Source: Rubrivivax sp.
GTDB taxonomy: Bacteria; Pseudomonadota; Gammaproteobacteria; Burkholderiales; Burkholderiaceae_C
NCBI GenBank assembly: GCA_027484885.1
Contig: JAIXSD010000637.1
Coordinates: 1 to 12,629 of the forward strand
Direction of reading: 5' to 3'
DNA length: 12,629 nt
Shown here one piece after another: positions 6,877 to 12,629 of the stretch (positions within the stretch are counted from its first letter, which is position 1; every line of letters starts with the position of its first letter). The position numbers were made by a program, and so were the translations under genes. A model generated the notes under the pieces. It worked only from the letters and a program-made list of their open reading frames with translations. It searched no databases and was not told where the DNA came from.

Positions 6877-7476
6877 ATGGCCAATCGACTTTCCAATATT
6901 GCCACTCGCACCGGTGACGACGGCAGCACCGGCCTCGGCGATGGCAGCCGCGTGCCCAAAGATCATCTGCGCGTGCAGGCCATGGGCGATGTGGACGAGC
7001 TCAATTCCAACCTCGGGGTGCTGCTGGCCGAGCCCCTGCCCGAGGATGTGCGTGAGCTGCTGGTGACCATCCAGCACGAGCTCTTCAATCTTGGGGGCGA
7101 GCTGTGCATGCCCGGCTACGAGTTGCTCAAGGAAGGCGCCGTGCTGCGCCTGGACCAGGCCCTGGCCCATTACAACGCCGCCCTGCCCCGGCTCAAGGAA
7201 TTCATCCTGCCGGCCGGCACCCGCAGCGCTGCCATTGCCCATGTCTGCCGTACTGTGGCCCGCCGCGCCGAGCGGGCGGTGGTCACCCTGGCCGCCGCGG
7301 AGACCATCAACGCTGCGCCGCGCCAGTACCTGAACCGCTTGTCCGACCTGCTCTTTGTGCTGGCCCGCGTGCTCAACCGCGCCAACCTGGACGGCCTCGG
7401 CGGTGACGACATCTACTGGCACAGCGAGCGCCTGGCCCGCCTGGATCAGGACGAGAGCAAAACCACCGAGGCCTGA
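6877..7476 (+). CDS. ATP:cob(I)alamin adenosyltransferase, PduO type (corrinoid adenosyltransferase)
   Basis: The enzyme transfers the adenosyl group of ATP to Co(I) corrinoid to make adenosylcobalamin, the cofactor of methylmalonyl-CoA mutase and similar enzymes; it acts in the cytosol as a trimer. From the chosen ATG the product has 199 residues, the usual size. The N-terminal ATP loop is complete: RLSNIATRTGDDGSTGLGDG (4-23) then SRVPKDH. The helical bundle shows GDVDELNSNLG (37-47), CRTVARRAERAV (124-135) and YLNRLSDLLFVLARVLNR (151-168), all typical of the MMAB/PduO family. An ATG 42 bases upstream (6835) is in frame, but its 14 extra residues (MPACSQTTPDPASP) have no family counterpart. 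No cobalamin riboswitch is visible upstream. The gene ends 2 bases before the convergent stop codon of the WYL regulator. Confidence 0.96.
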   Translation: MANRLSNIATRTGDDGSTGLGDGSRVPKDHLRVQAMGDVDELNSNLGVLLAEPLPEDVRELLVTIQHELFNLGGELCMPGYELLKEGAVLRLDQALAHYNAALPRLKEFILPAGTRSAAIAHVCRTVARRAERAVVTLAAAETINAAPRQYLNRLSDLLFVLARVLNRANLDGLGGDDIYWHSERLARLDQDESKTTEA

Positions 7477-7478
7477 GC

Positions 7479-8465
7479 TCAGCCGCCCAAAGCCTCGACC
7501 GCGCCGCGCAGGCGCTTGGCATAGGCAGTGCGCAGGTTCGCCGGGCCCAGCACCTCCACCTGCCCAGCGTGGCGCAGCAAGTCCATCAAGAGCTCAGTGG
7601 CGTCGACGTAGGGCACCTCCAGGCGCCAGCGTCCGTCATCGAGCCACTCGCTGCGCTGGCTGGGGTGCCACTCCTCCTTGCTCACCCATTGCGCCGCCTC
7701 GGCGCTGAACAAGAGCTGGGCCTGCTGCGCCTGGGCGCCGGCAAAAATGCCGTAGCCCTGATCCAGCTCGGCCTCCAACTGCTTGAGCGGCACGGCCTTG
7801 GCGCGTTCTGTCAGCAGCTCCACACCGTCCATGGCATCGAGCGCAAAGCGACGAAAGCCCTCGCTGTCATGGCACCAGGCATCGAGATACCAGGTGTTGC
7901 GGTAGTGAACCAGGCGCTGCGGTGACACCGTGCGGCGGCGCAGCTGCCCTGCACGTCCGCCCTGGCTGCGGCTGCGATAGCCCATGCTCAGGCGCTGCCG
8001 CTTGACCACGGCACTGCCCACGGTTTCAAAGCACTCGGCCACCACACGGCGGCGGGCTGTACTGATCAGCTTGATGCGCTGGGTCAGCTCCTTGGCCTCG
8101 GCCTCATCCACTCCCAGCATGCTGGTCAGCTTGTCGAACATGGGTTGCAGATGCCGGCTCAGAATGCCCTCTTCGTCCAGACTGGACAGCATCTGGTGCA
8201 TGGTCAGCAAGGCATGCAGCTCTTTCTCGCTGAACCACACACCCGGCAACTCGTGCTGCCGCCCGCGCCACTGCTGGCCGAAACGGTAGCCATTGGCGCT
8301 GGCGTCGTACTCGATGGGCGCATCCATGCGCTCGCGCAGGTACTGCAGATCACGCTTCAAAGTGGCCGGTGACACCTCCAAGGTCTCCAGCAGGCTGGCA
8401 AAGCTGACGCATTCACGGCTGCGAATCATCATTTCGATCTTGTAGAAACGCTCGGTGCGATCCAT
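7479..8465 (-). CDS. WYL-domain transcriptional regulator (HTH + WYL + WCX)
   Basis: From ATG 8465 the product is 328 residues. CAGGAG (8471-8476) sits 5 bases before this ATG, and the next residues MDRTERFYKIEMMIRSRECV match the usual start of the family, so longer in-frame starts are rejected. Domains in order: a winged helix-turn-helix (about 5-62, with VSFASLLETLEVSPATLKRD), a linker helix region (76-140), the WYL domain (about 150-225) with SPQRLVHYRNTWYLDAWCHD and RRFALDAM, and a C-terminal WCX-like domain (about 245-322). WYL domains sense ligands, possibly nucleic acids or nucleotides, and these regulators often control DNA-repair or phage-defence loci. It is head to head with the HNH-like gene, with 103 bases between starts and a palindrome at 8487-8501, so autoregulation and control of that neighbour are plausible. 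Confidence 0.93.
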   Translation of the reverse strand: MDRTERFYKIEMMIRSRECVSFASLLETLEVSPATLKRDLQYLRERMDAPIEYDASANGYRFGQQWRGRQHELPGVWFSEKELHALLTMHQMLSSLDEEGILSRHLQPMFDKLTSMLGVDEAEAKELTQRIKLISTARRRVVAECFETVGSAVVKRQRLSMGYRSRSQGGRAGQLRRRTVSPQRLVHYRNTWYLDAWCHDSEGFRRFALDAMDGVELLTERAKAVPLKQLEAELDQGYGIFAGAQAQQAQLLFSAEAAQWVSKEEWHPSQRSEWLDDGRWRLEVPYVDATELLMDLLRHAGQVEVLGPANLRTAYAKRLRGAVEALGG

Positions 8466-8486
8466 GCGATCTCCTGTTTTTTGGTA

Positions 8487-8501
8487 GCTCACGCTGTGAG
8501 C
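8487..8501. promoter_or_regulatory. Palindrome GCTCAC-GCT-GTGAGC, candidate operator between the WYL gene and the HNH-like gene
   Basis: Two 6-bp arms are exact reverse complements with a 3-base spacer. The site lies 21 bases upstream of the WYL start and 67 bases upstream of the divergent start at 8569. Dimeric winged-helix regulators of this kind bind inverted repeats, so this is the best visible candidate site. Clear -35/-10 boxes were not found. Confidence 0.45.
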
Positions 8502-8568
8502 CAGCGAGCCCAGACACTGTGCCACAAGGTCGCTCAAGTTCGTGGTGACCGGCACCAGGAGATTTCCC

Positions 8569-9723
8569 ATGGCATCGATCGCAGCACGCACCCTCACCCC
8601 CGTGAACGCCAGCGCCACGCCGGGCGCCGCACGACAACAGGATCTGGCCTTCATCCACGCAGGCCACAGCATCCCGAGCCCCGATGGGCAAGACCTGACC
8701 CCAGCATCACCCCTGCCGGCCCACCAGGCCCTGGGCCAGGCACTCGGCTGGGACTATGCGCACCACGGCCTGACCCCGCCGGTCGAACACCTCTACCCCA
8801 ACTCGCCCTTGCGCCAGGGCTGGCTGGCTGGCACCGCCACTTTCGGTGCGCGCACCTTGCCGGCCACCACCCACACCCAGCGCTGGCTGGCCCTGCGCAG
8901 CCATGCCTGGGCACGCGGCCGCAGTTTTGAGCTGGTGCAACTGACGCCCAATTTCATGCAGCAGATTGACACGGCACTCTGCCCCATCCTGCGACAGGCG
9001 CTGAATGACAAAGCCGGCGATGCACTGCAAAAATCCATCGACCGGGTGCGCGACGACGCCGGCTATGCCGCCGGCAATCTGGTCAGCCTGAGCCGCCAAG
9101 CCAATGCCGCCAAAGCCGGGCACGACTGGCACAGCGCCTCTGCACTGGCGCAAAGCCTGCAACAGGGCCCGATCCGACACACCGCCGGCCTGGACGCCAC
9201 CCAATGGGCACGCATCGCGACCCTGTGCAGCTTTGTCACTGCCCTGCCCCACGAAAAGGCCGCGCGAATCCCGCTGCATGTGCTGCCACCCAACCGCCTG
9301 CGCCTGTTCAACCCGATTCAGGCCCTGCAAGCCCTGGTGACACGCCAGCTGGCGCGCCCGGGCTGGAGCCAGCGTCTGGCCCGCATCGAAGCCCTCCTGC
9401 CCAGCGACAAGCTGCGTGGCGACTTCAACCGCTTTGTGCTGGCCTTGGCGCCGCGTGTGCTGGCGGTGAAGTCACTCGATCGCGAGGAAGAGATCCGCTG
9501 GGCGCTCGAAGATGCCTGGAGCGATCCGCTGCTGCAACGCCGCTGGACCCTGTTTGCCCTGCAGCTGAGCCCGGCTCAAGCCGAGGCCCTGGTGCAGCGC
9601 GCAGCGGCGAAAAAGCTCAGTGCCCAGCAAGTCCAAAGCCATTGCGAGCACAGCGCGACCGAGGGCTGGGCGCTTGAATACCAGGGCTACTGCCCGGCCG
9701 CCATCCGGCCGCGTCTGCACTGA
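8569..9723 (+). CDS. Unrecognised 384-residue protein with an HNH-endonuclease-like signature
   Basis: ATG 8569 is preceded by CAGGAG (8556-8561) at 7 bases, which is better than the in-frame GTG at 8542. The product has no signal peptide or membrane helix, so it is probably cytosolic. Residues 105-182 hold the only signature I recognise: RWLALRSHAWARGRSF, then LCPILRQALN (137-146), then SIDRVRDDAGYAAGNLVSLS (156-175) and ANAAK (178-182). The pattern C-P-[IV]...[ST]-x-D-R...G-Y-x-x-G-N...S-x-x-A-N-x-x-K recalls a group of HNH-like nucleases in phage and betaproteobacterial hypothetical proteins. The usual metal-binding His residues are not obvious, so it may be non-catalytic. The remaining about 200 C-terminal residues are helical-looking and unassigned, rich in Ala, Leu, Arg and Gln. 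It is divergent from the WYL regulator and convergent with the toxin-antitoxin-type operon. Gene reality is strong; function is not known. Confidence 0.8.
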   Translation: MASIAARTLTPVNASATPGAARQQDLAFIHAGHSIPSPDGQDLTPASPLPAHQALGQALGWDYAHHGLTPPVEHLYPNSPLRQGWLAGTATFGARTLPATTHTQRWLALRSHAWARGRSFELVQLTPNFMQQIDTALCPILRQALNDKAGDALQKSIDRVRDDAGYAAGNLVSLSRQANAAKAGHDWHSASALAQSLQQGPIRHTAGLDATQWARIATLCSFVTALPHEKAARIPLHVLPPNRLRLFNPIQALQALVTRQLARPGWSQRLARIEALLPSDKLRGDFNRFVLALAPRVLAVKSLDREEEIRWALEDAWSDPLLQRRWTLFALQLSPAQAEALVQRAAAKKLSAQQVQSHCEHSATEGWALEYQGYCPAAIRPRLH

Positions 9724-9746
9724 ATTTCAAGCCCCGATCGGGAACC

Positions 9747-9968
9747 TCAGCCCGGCAGGCCCACGGTGAGCCGTTCCAGTTCCCCGGTTTGATCCTGCAA
9801 GGCCACGTGATAGCCGCGTTCGCCAAACCAACTCGCCCATTGCCGGGCGAGTTGCTTGCTGGTGAGCCAGGGGCCGGATCGGTCGAGGCGCACACGGTTG
9901 GCACGCCGCTCGTAAAACACCACCCGCCACATGCCGGTGGTCGGAGAACTTTGGTCGAATCGATTCAT
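9747..9968 (-). CDS. Small basic hypothetical protein (73 aa), third gene of the toxin-antitoxin-type operon
   Basis: The frame runs from ATG 9968 to a TGA at 9747-9749, starting 26 bases after the PIN-toxin stop on the same strand. The core reads MWRVVFYERRANRVRLDRSG (13-32), then PWLTSKQLARQWASWFGERG (33-52) and YHVALQDQTGELERLTVGLPG. It looks like a compact alpha/beta domain with three tryptophans after the first ten residues and many arginines. I do not recognise the family. No good ribosome site precedes either ATG 9968 or the in-frame ATG at 9932, so the start is uncertain and translation may depend on coupling to the toxin. Position suggests an accessory component of the operon or simply a passenger. 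Confidence 0.6.
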   Translation of the reverse strand: MNRFDQSSPTTGMWRVVFYERRANRVRLDRSGPWLTSKQLARQWASWFGERGYHVALQDQTGELERLTVGLPG

Positions 9969-9994
9969 GATGCTGAGGCGCGCAGCCTAGCAGA

Positions 9995-10489
9995 CTAACC
10001 CGTTACATCGTGTCCAGCAGATGACAGGCCGGCGAGAAATTCTTCGCAACTCAAGCCTTTCAAACCCGGGAGTTGGCGGCGGCCGATCAAGCGCTGACCA
10101 CGCAGTCTCAAAGCCGGGTCATCGCACAGCCACCACTCGGCCTTGGCGTGCGGCCACAAGGCCAACTCCAAGGCAGCCGAAGCCTCACGCGAACGCCTGT
10201 GCTCGGCAGGCGCTGGCGGCGTCACCACCTCGGCATAGGGCAAGAAATCAGCCAGAAGTTCTTGCTGCTGCGCCTCGCTAAGAGCCAGGCGAGGAAAGCG
10301 CAGCGCGGTGATCAAGGCCTGCGCCATCCCCCCATTGACCAGGGGCACGCAAGCGCCGGACTGCCAGGCCTGACGCAAGGCCTGAGCGGCGTCATCGCTG
10401 CACAGCAAGGCCCGCAAAAGCAGCGGCAGATCCAGCACGACGCGGCTGGCTTGCTTGGGTCTCTTGGACCGCGTGCGAACCCGCGTCAC
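9995..10489 (-). CDS. PIN-domain protein, VapC-like toxin with apparently degenerate active site
   Basis: This 164-residue protein resembles the PIN family annotated as putative toxin components (COG1569 style), which are Mg-dependent ribonucleases in toxin-antitoxin pairs. The alignable landmarks are RVVLDLPLLLRALL (16-29, usually RVVLDTNVLVSALL), a middle region with ALITALRFPRLALSE (58-72), REASAALELALWPHAKAEWW (101-120) and LCDDPALRLRG (121-131), then a C-terminal SCEEFLAGL. Asp20 and Asp123/124 match the first and last acidic positions. The Asn of DTN is lost, the second acidic position reads as NGGMAQAL, and Glu102 is at best a substitute for the third. The GTG start overlaps the antitoxin stop (GTGA), so the two are coupled. 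A 15-residue basic extension (MTRVRTRSKRPKQAS) precedes the PIN fold. Fold assignment is moderately strong; ribonuclease activity is doubtful. Confidence 0.75.
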   Translation of the reverse strand: MTRVRTRSKRPKQASRVVLDLPLLLRALLCSDDAAQALRQAWQSGACVPLVNGGMAQALITALRFPRLALSEAQQQELLADFLPYAEVVTPPAPAEHRRSREASAALELALWPHAKAEWWLCDDPALRLRGQRLIGRRQLPGLKGLSCEEFLAGLSSAGHDVTG

Positions 10490-10983
10490 CGTTTCACCGC
10501 CTTGGCACGCGCAAAGACCTGTTGCGCCGACACCGCTTTGCTGCTCGCCGGCTTGCGTGTGACGCTGCGTGGTTTGGGCGCTGCTTTCGCGGTCTCAGTG
10601 GTTTTCACCGCTGGCGCCCTGCGTGTTTTTGCCGCTGCGTTTTTTGCGGAGATCGATTTCGCGGCACTCAATGGTTTTGCCCGCGTTTTTTTGACCGCAA
10701 CCGTTTTTTGGGGTGCAGGCTTTTTTTCTGCCGAGGCTGTTTTTTTACGAGCCGGGGTCTCGATGGTTTTGTCGGCCCAGCGCAGGGCGGACTCGATGGT
10801 TTTGGCGTCGATGTCGAGCTCGGCGAGTTTGGCGCGCAGCGCGTCGCCTCGCTGGATTCGCACGGGGGTCAGGATGATTTGGCCGGCTTGGGTGTGGACC
10901 TCGAAGTACTGCACGGGTCCCAGGGGCTGGGTCACGCTTTTCGGAAGCGTCAATTGATTCTTGGAAGTCAGCTTGGCCAGCAC
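10486..10983 (-). CDS. AbrB/MazE/SpoVT-type antitoxin with long Lys/Ala-rich histone-H1-like tail
   Basis: Residues 1-45 form a swapped-hairpin AbrB-type DNA-binding domain (AKLTSKNQLTLPKSV, YFEVHTQAGQIILTPVRI), which normally dimerises and represses its own operon. Residues 47-71 (DALRAKLAELDIDAKTIESA then LRWAD) look like the conserved helix that contacts a toxin. Residues 78-165 are a low-complexity tail with about 26 Lys/Arg and only 2 acidic residues, like bacterial H1-like or AlgP-type tails, and likely bind DNA or RNA nonspecifically. The start is GTG 10983: an in-frame TGA lies three codons upstream, and family members start the same way. No clear ribosome site is seen. A 21-bp palindrome lies 15 bases upstream. 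The stop overlaps the toxin GTG by 4 bases. Coding-strand A6-A7 runs at 10686-10746 are unusual for this GC-rich DNA. Confidence 0.87.
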   Translation of the reverse strand: MLAKLTSKNQLTLPKSVTQPLGPVQYFEVHTQAGQIILTPVRIQRGDALRAKLAELDIDAKTIESALRWADKTIETPARKKTASAEKKPAPQKTVAVKKTRAKPLSAAKSISAKNAAAKTRRAPAVKTTETAKAAPKPRSVTRKPASSKAVSAQQVFARAKAVKR

Positions 10984-10998
10984 GTGTCGTCAATTCAG

Positions 10999-11019
10999 AA
11001 AGTAAGGGGCCATTACTTT
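10999..11019. promoter_or_regulatory. 21-bp palindrome AAAGTAA-N7-TTACTTT, candidate antitoxin autoregulatory operator
   Basis: AAAGTAA (10999-11005) and TTACTTT (11013-11019) are exact inverted repeats with a 7-base GC-rich centre (GGGGCCA). The site is an A/T-rich island 15 bases upstream of the antitoxin GTG. Symmetric A/T-rich operators close to the start are typical of AbrB/MazE-type antitoxins that repress their own transcription. There is no T-run terminator geometry for either neighbouring gene. Confidence 0.65.
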
Positions 11020-11128
11020 ACCCTCTCCTTGCTTTGACTTTGGCCCGTCACCATCGAAAAGGAAACGCATGTCTTGGGCCGCAACATTCCGCTTGAATGA
11101 AGCGCTAGGTCTCTCAGAAAAATGGACG

Positions 11129-11162
11129 AAAAAAAACCAGCGACCCGAAGGTGGCTGGTTTT
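11129..11162 (-). terminator. Rho-independent terminator of the GNAT gene, with UUCG loop
   Basis: On the minus strand AAAACCAGC pairs with GCTGGTTTT (9 bp, 11133-11162). Inside, after one C-C mismatch, ACC pairs with GGT around a TTCG tetraloop. The 3' arm continues into eight T residues (complement of A run 11129-11136). It lies about 40 bases after the GNAT stop at 11203. Confidence 0.9.
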
Positions 11163-11202
11163 GATGAAGCTGAAAACTTCAGGCGCGAAGGCGCCGATGC
11201 GT

Positions 11203-11721
11203 TCAGACCAGGGAGCGATGCAGGCGCAGTTCTTCCAGACGCACGCCACCGACCTCGGTGGTCTTGGCGCTGCCCAGCTCGCGCTTGAAGCCGGCCAGGT
11301 CAAAGAAGCGCAAGGCGCGCTCGTTGCGCAGATAGGTCCACAGGGTGACCTTGGTGCAGCCTTCTTCTTGCAAGCCGTCGCGGGCGGCATCCCACAACGC
11401 CAGGCCCACACCCTTGTCCCAGTGGATGGGGTTCACGTACATGGCCCAGATCTCGCCGGTGCTCGAGGGCGTGCCCTTGTCGCGCGAACGGTCGAAGCCG
11501 ACGAAACCCATCAACTCGTTGTCGATATGGGCCACCACCACCTGGGGCTCGCACAGATCGATGGCTTCGCGCCAGAAAGCCTGGCGTTTCTGCACCGACA
11601 GGGCGTCCAGCACGGAATCGGGCAGCAGACCTTTGTAGGCATCTTGCCAAGCCGCGACATGGATTTCTGCAATGCCCTTGGCATCACGCAGCGTGGCGGG
11701 GCGAACCTGAATACTCGACAT
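11203..11721 (-). CDS. GNAT family N-acetyltransferase
   Basis: The 172-residue product is a single-domain acetyl-CoA-dependent acyltransferase of the GNAT superfamily. Early residues IQVRPATLRDAKGIAEIHVA (4-23) and AWQDAYKGLLPDSVLDALS (24-42) match the first strand and helices of the group. Motif A is EIWAMYVNPIHWDKGVGLAL (90-109), with GVG for pyrophosphate binding; the common Q/R three residues before the first G is Trp here. Motif B is LRNERALRFFDLAGF (131-145). The C-terminus EVGGVRLEELRLHRSLV forms the last strand. The substrate (small molecule or protein amine) cannot be inferred. It is monocistronic by appearance, with its own terminator at 11129-11162. ATG 11719-11721 has only a weak ribosome site, but no better start fits the domain. 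Confidence 0.93.
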   Translation of the reverse strand: MSSIQVRPATLRDAKGIAEIHVAAWQDAYKGLLPDSVLDALSVQKRQAFWREAIDLCEPQVVVAHIDNELMGFVGFDRSRDKGTPSSTGEIWAMYVNPIHWDKGVGLALWDAARDGLQEEGCTKVTLWTYLRNERALRFFDLAGFKRELGSAKTTEVGGVRLEELRLHRSLV

Positions 11722-11861
11722 ACAAGAAAGAACTCAAAAGGAAACCAAGAACGAACCACTCCCGAAGTTCCGAACCACCAGCCGCCATCGGCTCAGACCG
11801 GGCGGCAAATGCTCTTGTGCGGGAACACGAAACGGAAGGGCGGTATTTTGCTTGCCATTGC

Positions 11862-11876
11862 GCGCCGGGCCGGCGC
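11862..11876. repeat. GC-rich palindrome downstream of the exonuclease gene
   Basis: GCGCCGG-G-CCGGCGC is a 7-bp perfect inverted repeat with a 1-base centre, 19 bases after the exonuclease stop on the minus strand. No T-run follows, so it is either a weak terminator hairpin (6-bp stem, 3-base loop) or a protein-binding site. The rest of the 173-base gap (11722-11894) holds no gene I can see; it should contain the GNAT promoter, which I could not place. Confidence 0.35.
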
Positions 11877-11894
11877 TTGACAGCGCGATATTTT

Positions 11895-12578
11895 CTAGGC
11901 CGAAAGAAGAAGGGCTGCCGAGCCCAGCCTGGCCTTGGCATGGGCTTGCAGCGCCCGCTTCAGGGCCGTTTTGCTGCTGCGCTGCAGGCAGGACAGCACC
12001 GCATGGTCCACCGACAAAGGCCCGAGGTCAGTGGCGAAGCGCTCCGCCACGTCTTGCTGCATGCGCAAAAGCAGATGGGCCGTGGTGCTGGCATCGGCCA
12101 GCGCACGGTGAGCCCGGCCCGAATCAGGCAGCTGGAAATGCCGTGCCAAGGTGCCGAGCTTGCAATTGGGCGCATCGGCGTAAAGACGGCGAGCCAGCAG
12201 CACGGTGCAGACAAACTCATGCGCCGGGTCCGGCTCGCAGCCCGCCCAAGCCATCTCTGCCTGCCAGAAGCCGCGGTCGAAGGACGCGTTGTGGGCCACC
12301 AGCGGGCAGCCACGGGTGAACTGCGCCAGCTCACGCATCACCCACGCGGCGGGCGGGGCGTCGGCCAGCATGGCGTTGCTGATGCCTGTCAGCTGCTCGA
12401 TGAAGGGCGGCACCCACACGCCGGTGTGCATCAGGCTTTGAAAACGGTCGACGATCTGGCCACCCCGCACCAGCACGGCAGCAATCTCGGTGGCCCGTCC
12501 GCCACTGCCTGGGCCCAGGCCCGAGGTTTCAAAGTCGATGACGGCCACCGTCTCCATGCCCTTGTCGAACACGCTCAT
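11895..12578 (-). CDS. 3'-5' exonuclease, DnaQ/DEDDh family (DNA polymerase III epsilon-like)
   Basis: The 227-residue product carries all three exonuclease motifs of the DEDDh class: ExoI VAVIDFETSG with Asp15 and Glu17, ExoII LVAHNASFDRGF with Asp101, and ExoIII AHRALADA with His157 and Asp162. FIEQLTGISNAML (59-71) is also typical. The catalytic residues are complete, so an active 3'-5' DNA or RNA exonuclease is expected. It is shorter than the replicative DnaQ proofreading subunit and lacks an obvious clamp-binding or polymerase-binding tail; the last 35 residues are Ala/Lys/Leu-rich and helical. It therefore fits the accessory DnaQ-like exonucleases rather than dnaQ itself. ATG 12578 overlaps the stop of the upstream minus-strand gene (ATGA), implying coupling. 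A second ATG at 12557 (METVAVIDFE) after AAGGGC is a possible alternative start. Confidence 0.93.
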   Translation of the reverse strand: MSVFDKGMETVAVIDFETSGLGPGSGGRATEIAAVLVRGGQIVDRFQSLMHTGVWVPPFIEQLTGISNAMLADAPPAAWVMRELAQFTRGCPLVAHNASFDRGFWQAEMAWAGCEPDPAHEFVCTVLLARRLYADAPNCKLGTLARHFQLPDSGRAHRALADASTTAHLLLRMQQDVAERFATDLGPLSVDHAVLSCLQRSSKTALKRALQAHAKARLGSAALLLSA

Positions 12579-12629
12579 GCTTTGGCGGGCACCGGGTGCT
12601 TGATGGCATTGAGGGCCAGCTTGCGCTCG
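12575..12629 (-). CDS. C-terminal end of an unidentified minus-strand gene cut by the window edge
   Basis: On the minus strand the frame entering at the edge reads ERKLALNAIKHPVPAKA and stops at TGA 12575-12577. This stop overlaps the exonuclease ATG as ATGA, the same arrangement seen in the acylase operon, which supports it being a real gene end. Seventeen residues are too few to identify the protein. It is likely cotranscribed with the exonuclease. Confidence 0.6.
   Translation of the reverse strand, partial: ERKLALNAIKHPVPAKA

Noticed and set aside
8466..8672. A 69-residue N-terminal extension of the WYL regulator
   Set aside because: The ATG at 8465 has CAGGAG at 5 bases and starts at the usual residue of the family. 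The extension overlaps the divergent gene and has no homologous features.
1..12629. tRNA, rRNA, CRISPR arrays, insertion sequences or attachment sites
   Set aside because: No cloverleaf, spaced identical repeats, transposase motifs or long terminal inverted/direct repeats were seen by reading. A dedicated scan (tRNA and repeat finders) would settle it.

Overview
The window is GC-rich, gene-dense DNA (no gap over about 220 bases) that looks like chromosome from a betaproteobacterium of the order Burkholderiales, probably near Roseateles/Pelomonas/Leptothrix-like genera. This rests on composition, GGAGACA-type ribosome sites, and protein flavour (LDHD-like oxidase, OmpP1/FadL porin, PduO-type cobalamin adenosyltransferase). 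The taxon is inferred; no rRNA or tRNA is present.

Left third (1-6434). The 3' end of an unrecognised, serine-rich, probably exported protein (open at the left edge) converges on a two-gene minus-strand operon. The operon holds a lipoprotein penicillin-acylase/AHL-acylase-type Ntn hydrolase (2230-4713), translationally coupled by an ATGA overlap to an FAD-linked D-2-hydroxyacid (D-lactate type) dehydrogenase (842-2233). An OmpP1/FadL-type outer-membrane channel for hydrophobic compounds (4858-6369) is read divergently and ends in a clear intrinsic terminator. Together they suggest uptake, amide hydrolysis and oxidation of acylated or hydrophobic substrates; that link is an inference from layout.

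Middle (6474-7476). A small single-pass membrane protein precedes a PduO-type ATP:cob(I)alamin adenosyltransferase.

Accessory-looking stretch (7479-11019). A WYL-domain transcription regulator sits head to head with an unrecognised 384-residue protein. That protein carries an HNH-endonuclease-like signature (CPI...SIDR...GY..GN....S..AN..K). Next, on the minus strand, comes a compact operon: an AbrB/MazE-type antitoxin with a long lysine/alanine-rich histone-H1-like tail, a PIN-family toxin with an apparently degenerate active site, and a 73-residue protein of unknown function. A 21-bp palindrome just upstream of the antitoxin is a good candidate autoregulatory operator. This stretch is the most likely place for something undescribed: a WYL-controlled HNH-like protein next to a tailed toxin-antitoxin-like module.

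Right end (11129-12629). A GNAT acetyltransferase with a UUCG-loop terminator is followed by a DnaQ-type DEDDh 3'-5' exonuclease, whose start overlaps the stop of a further minus-strand gene cut by the window edge.
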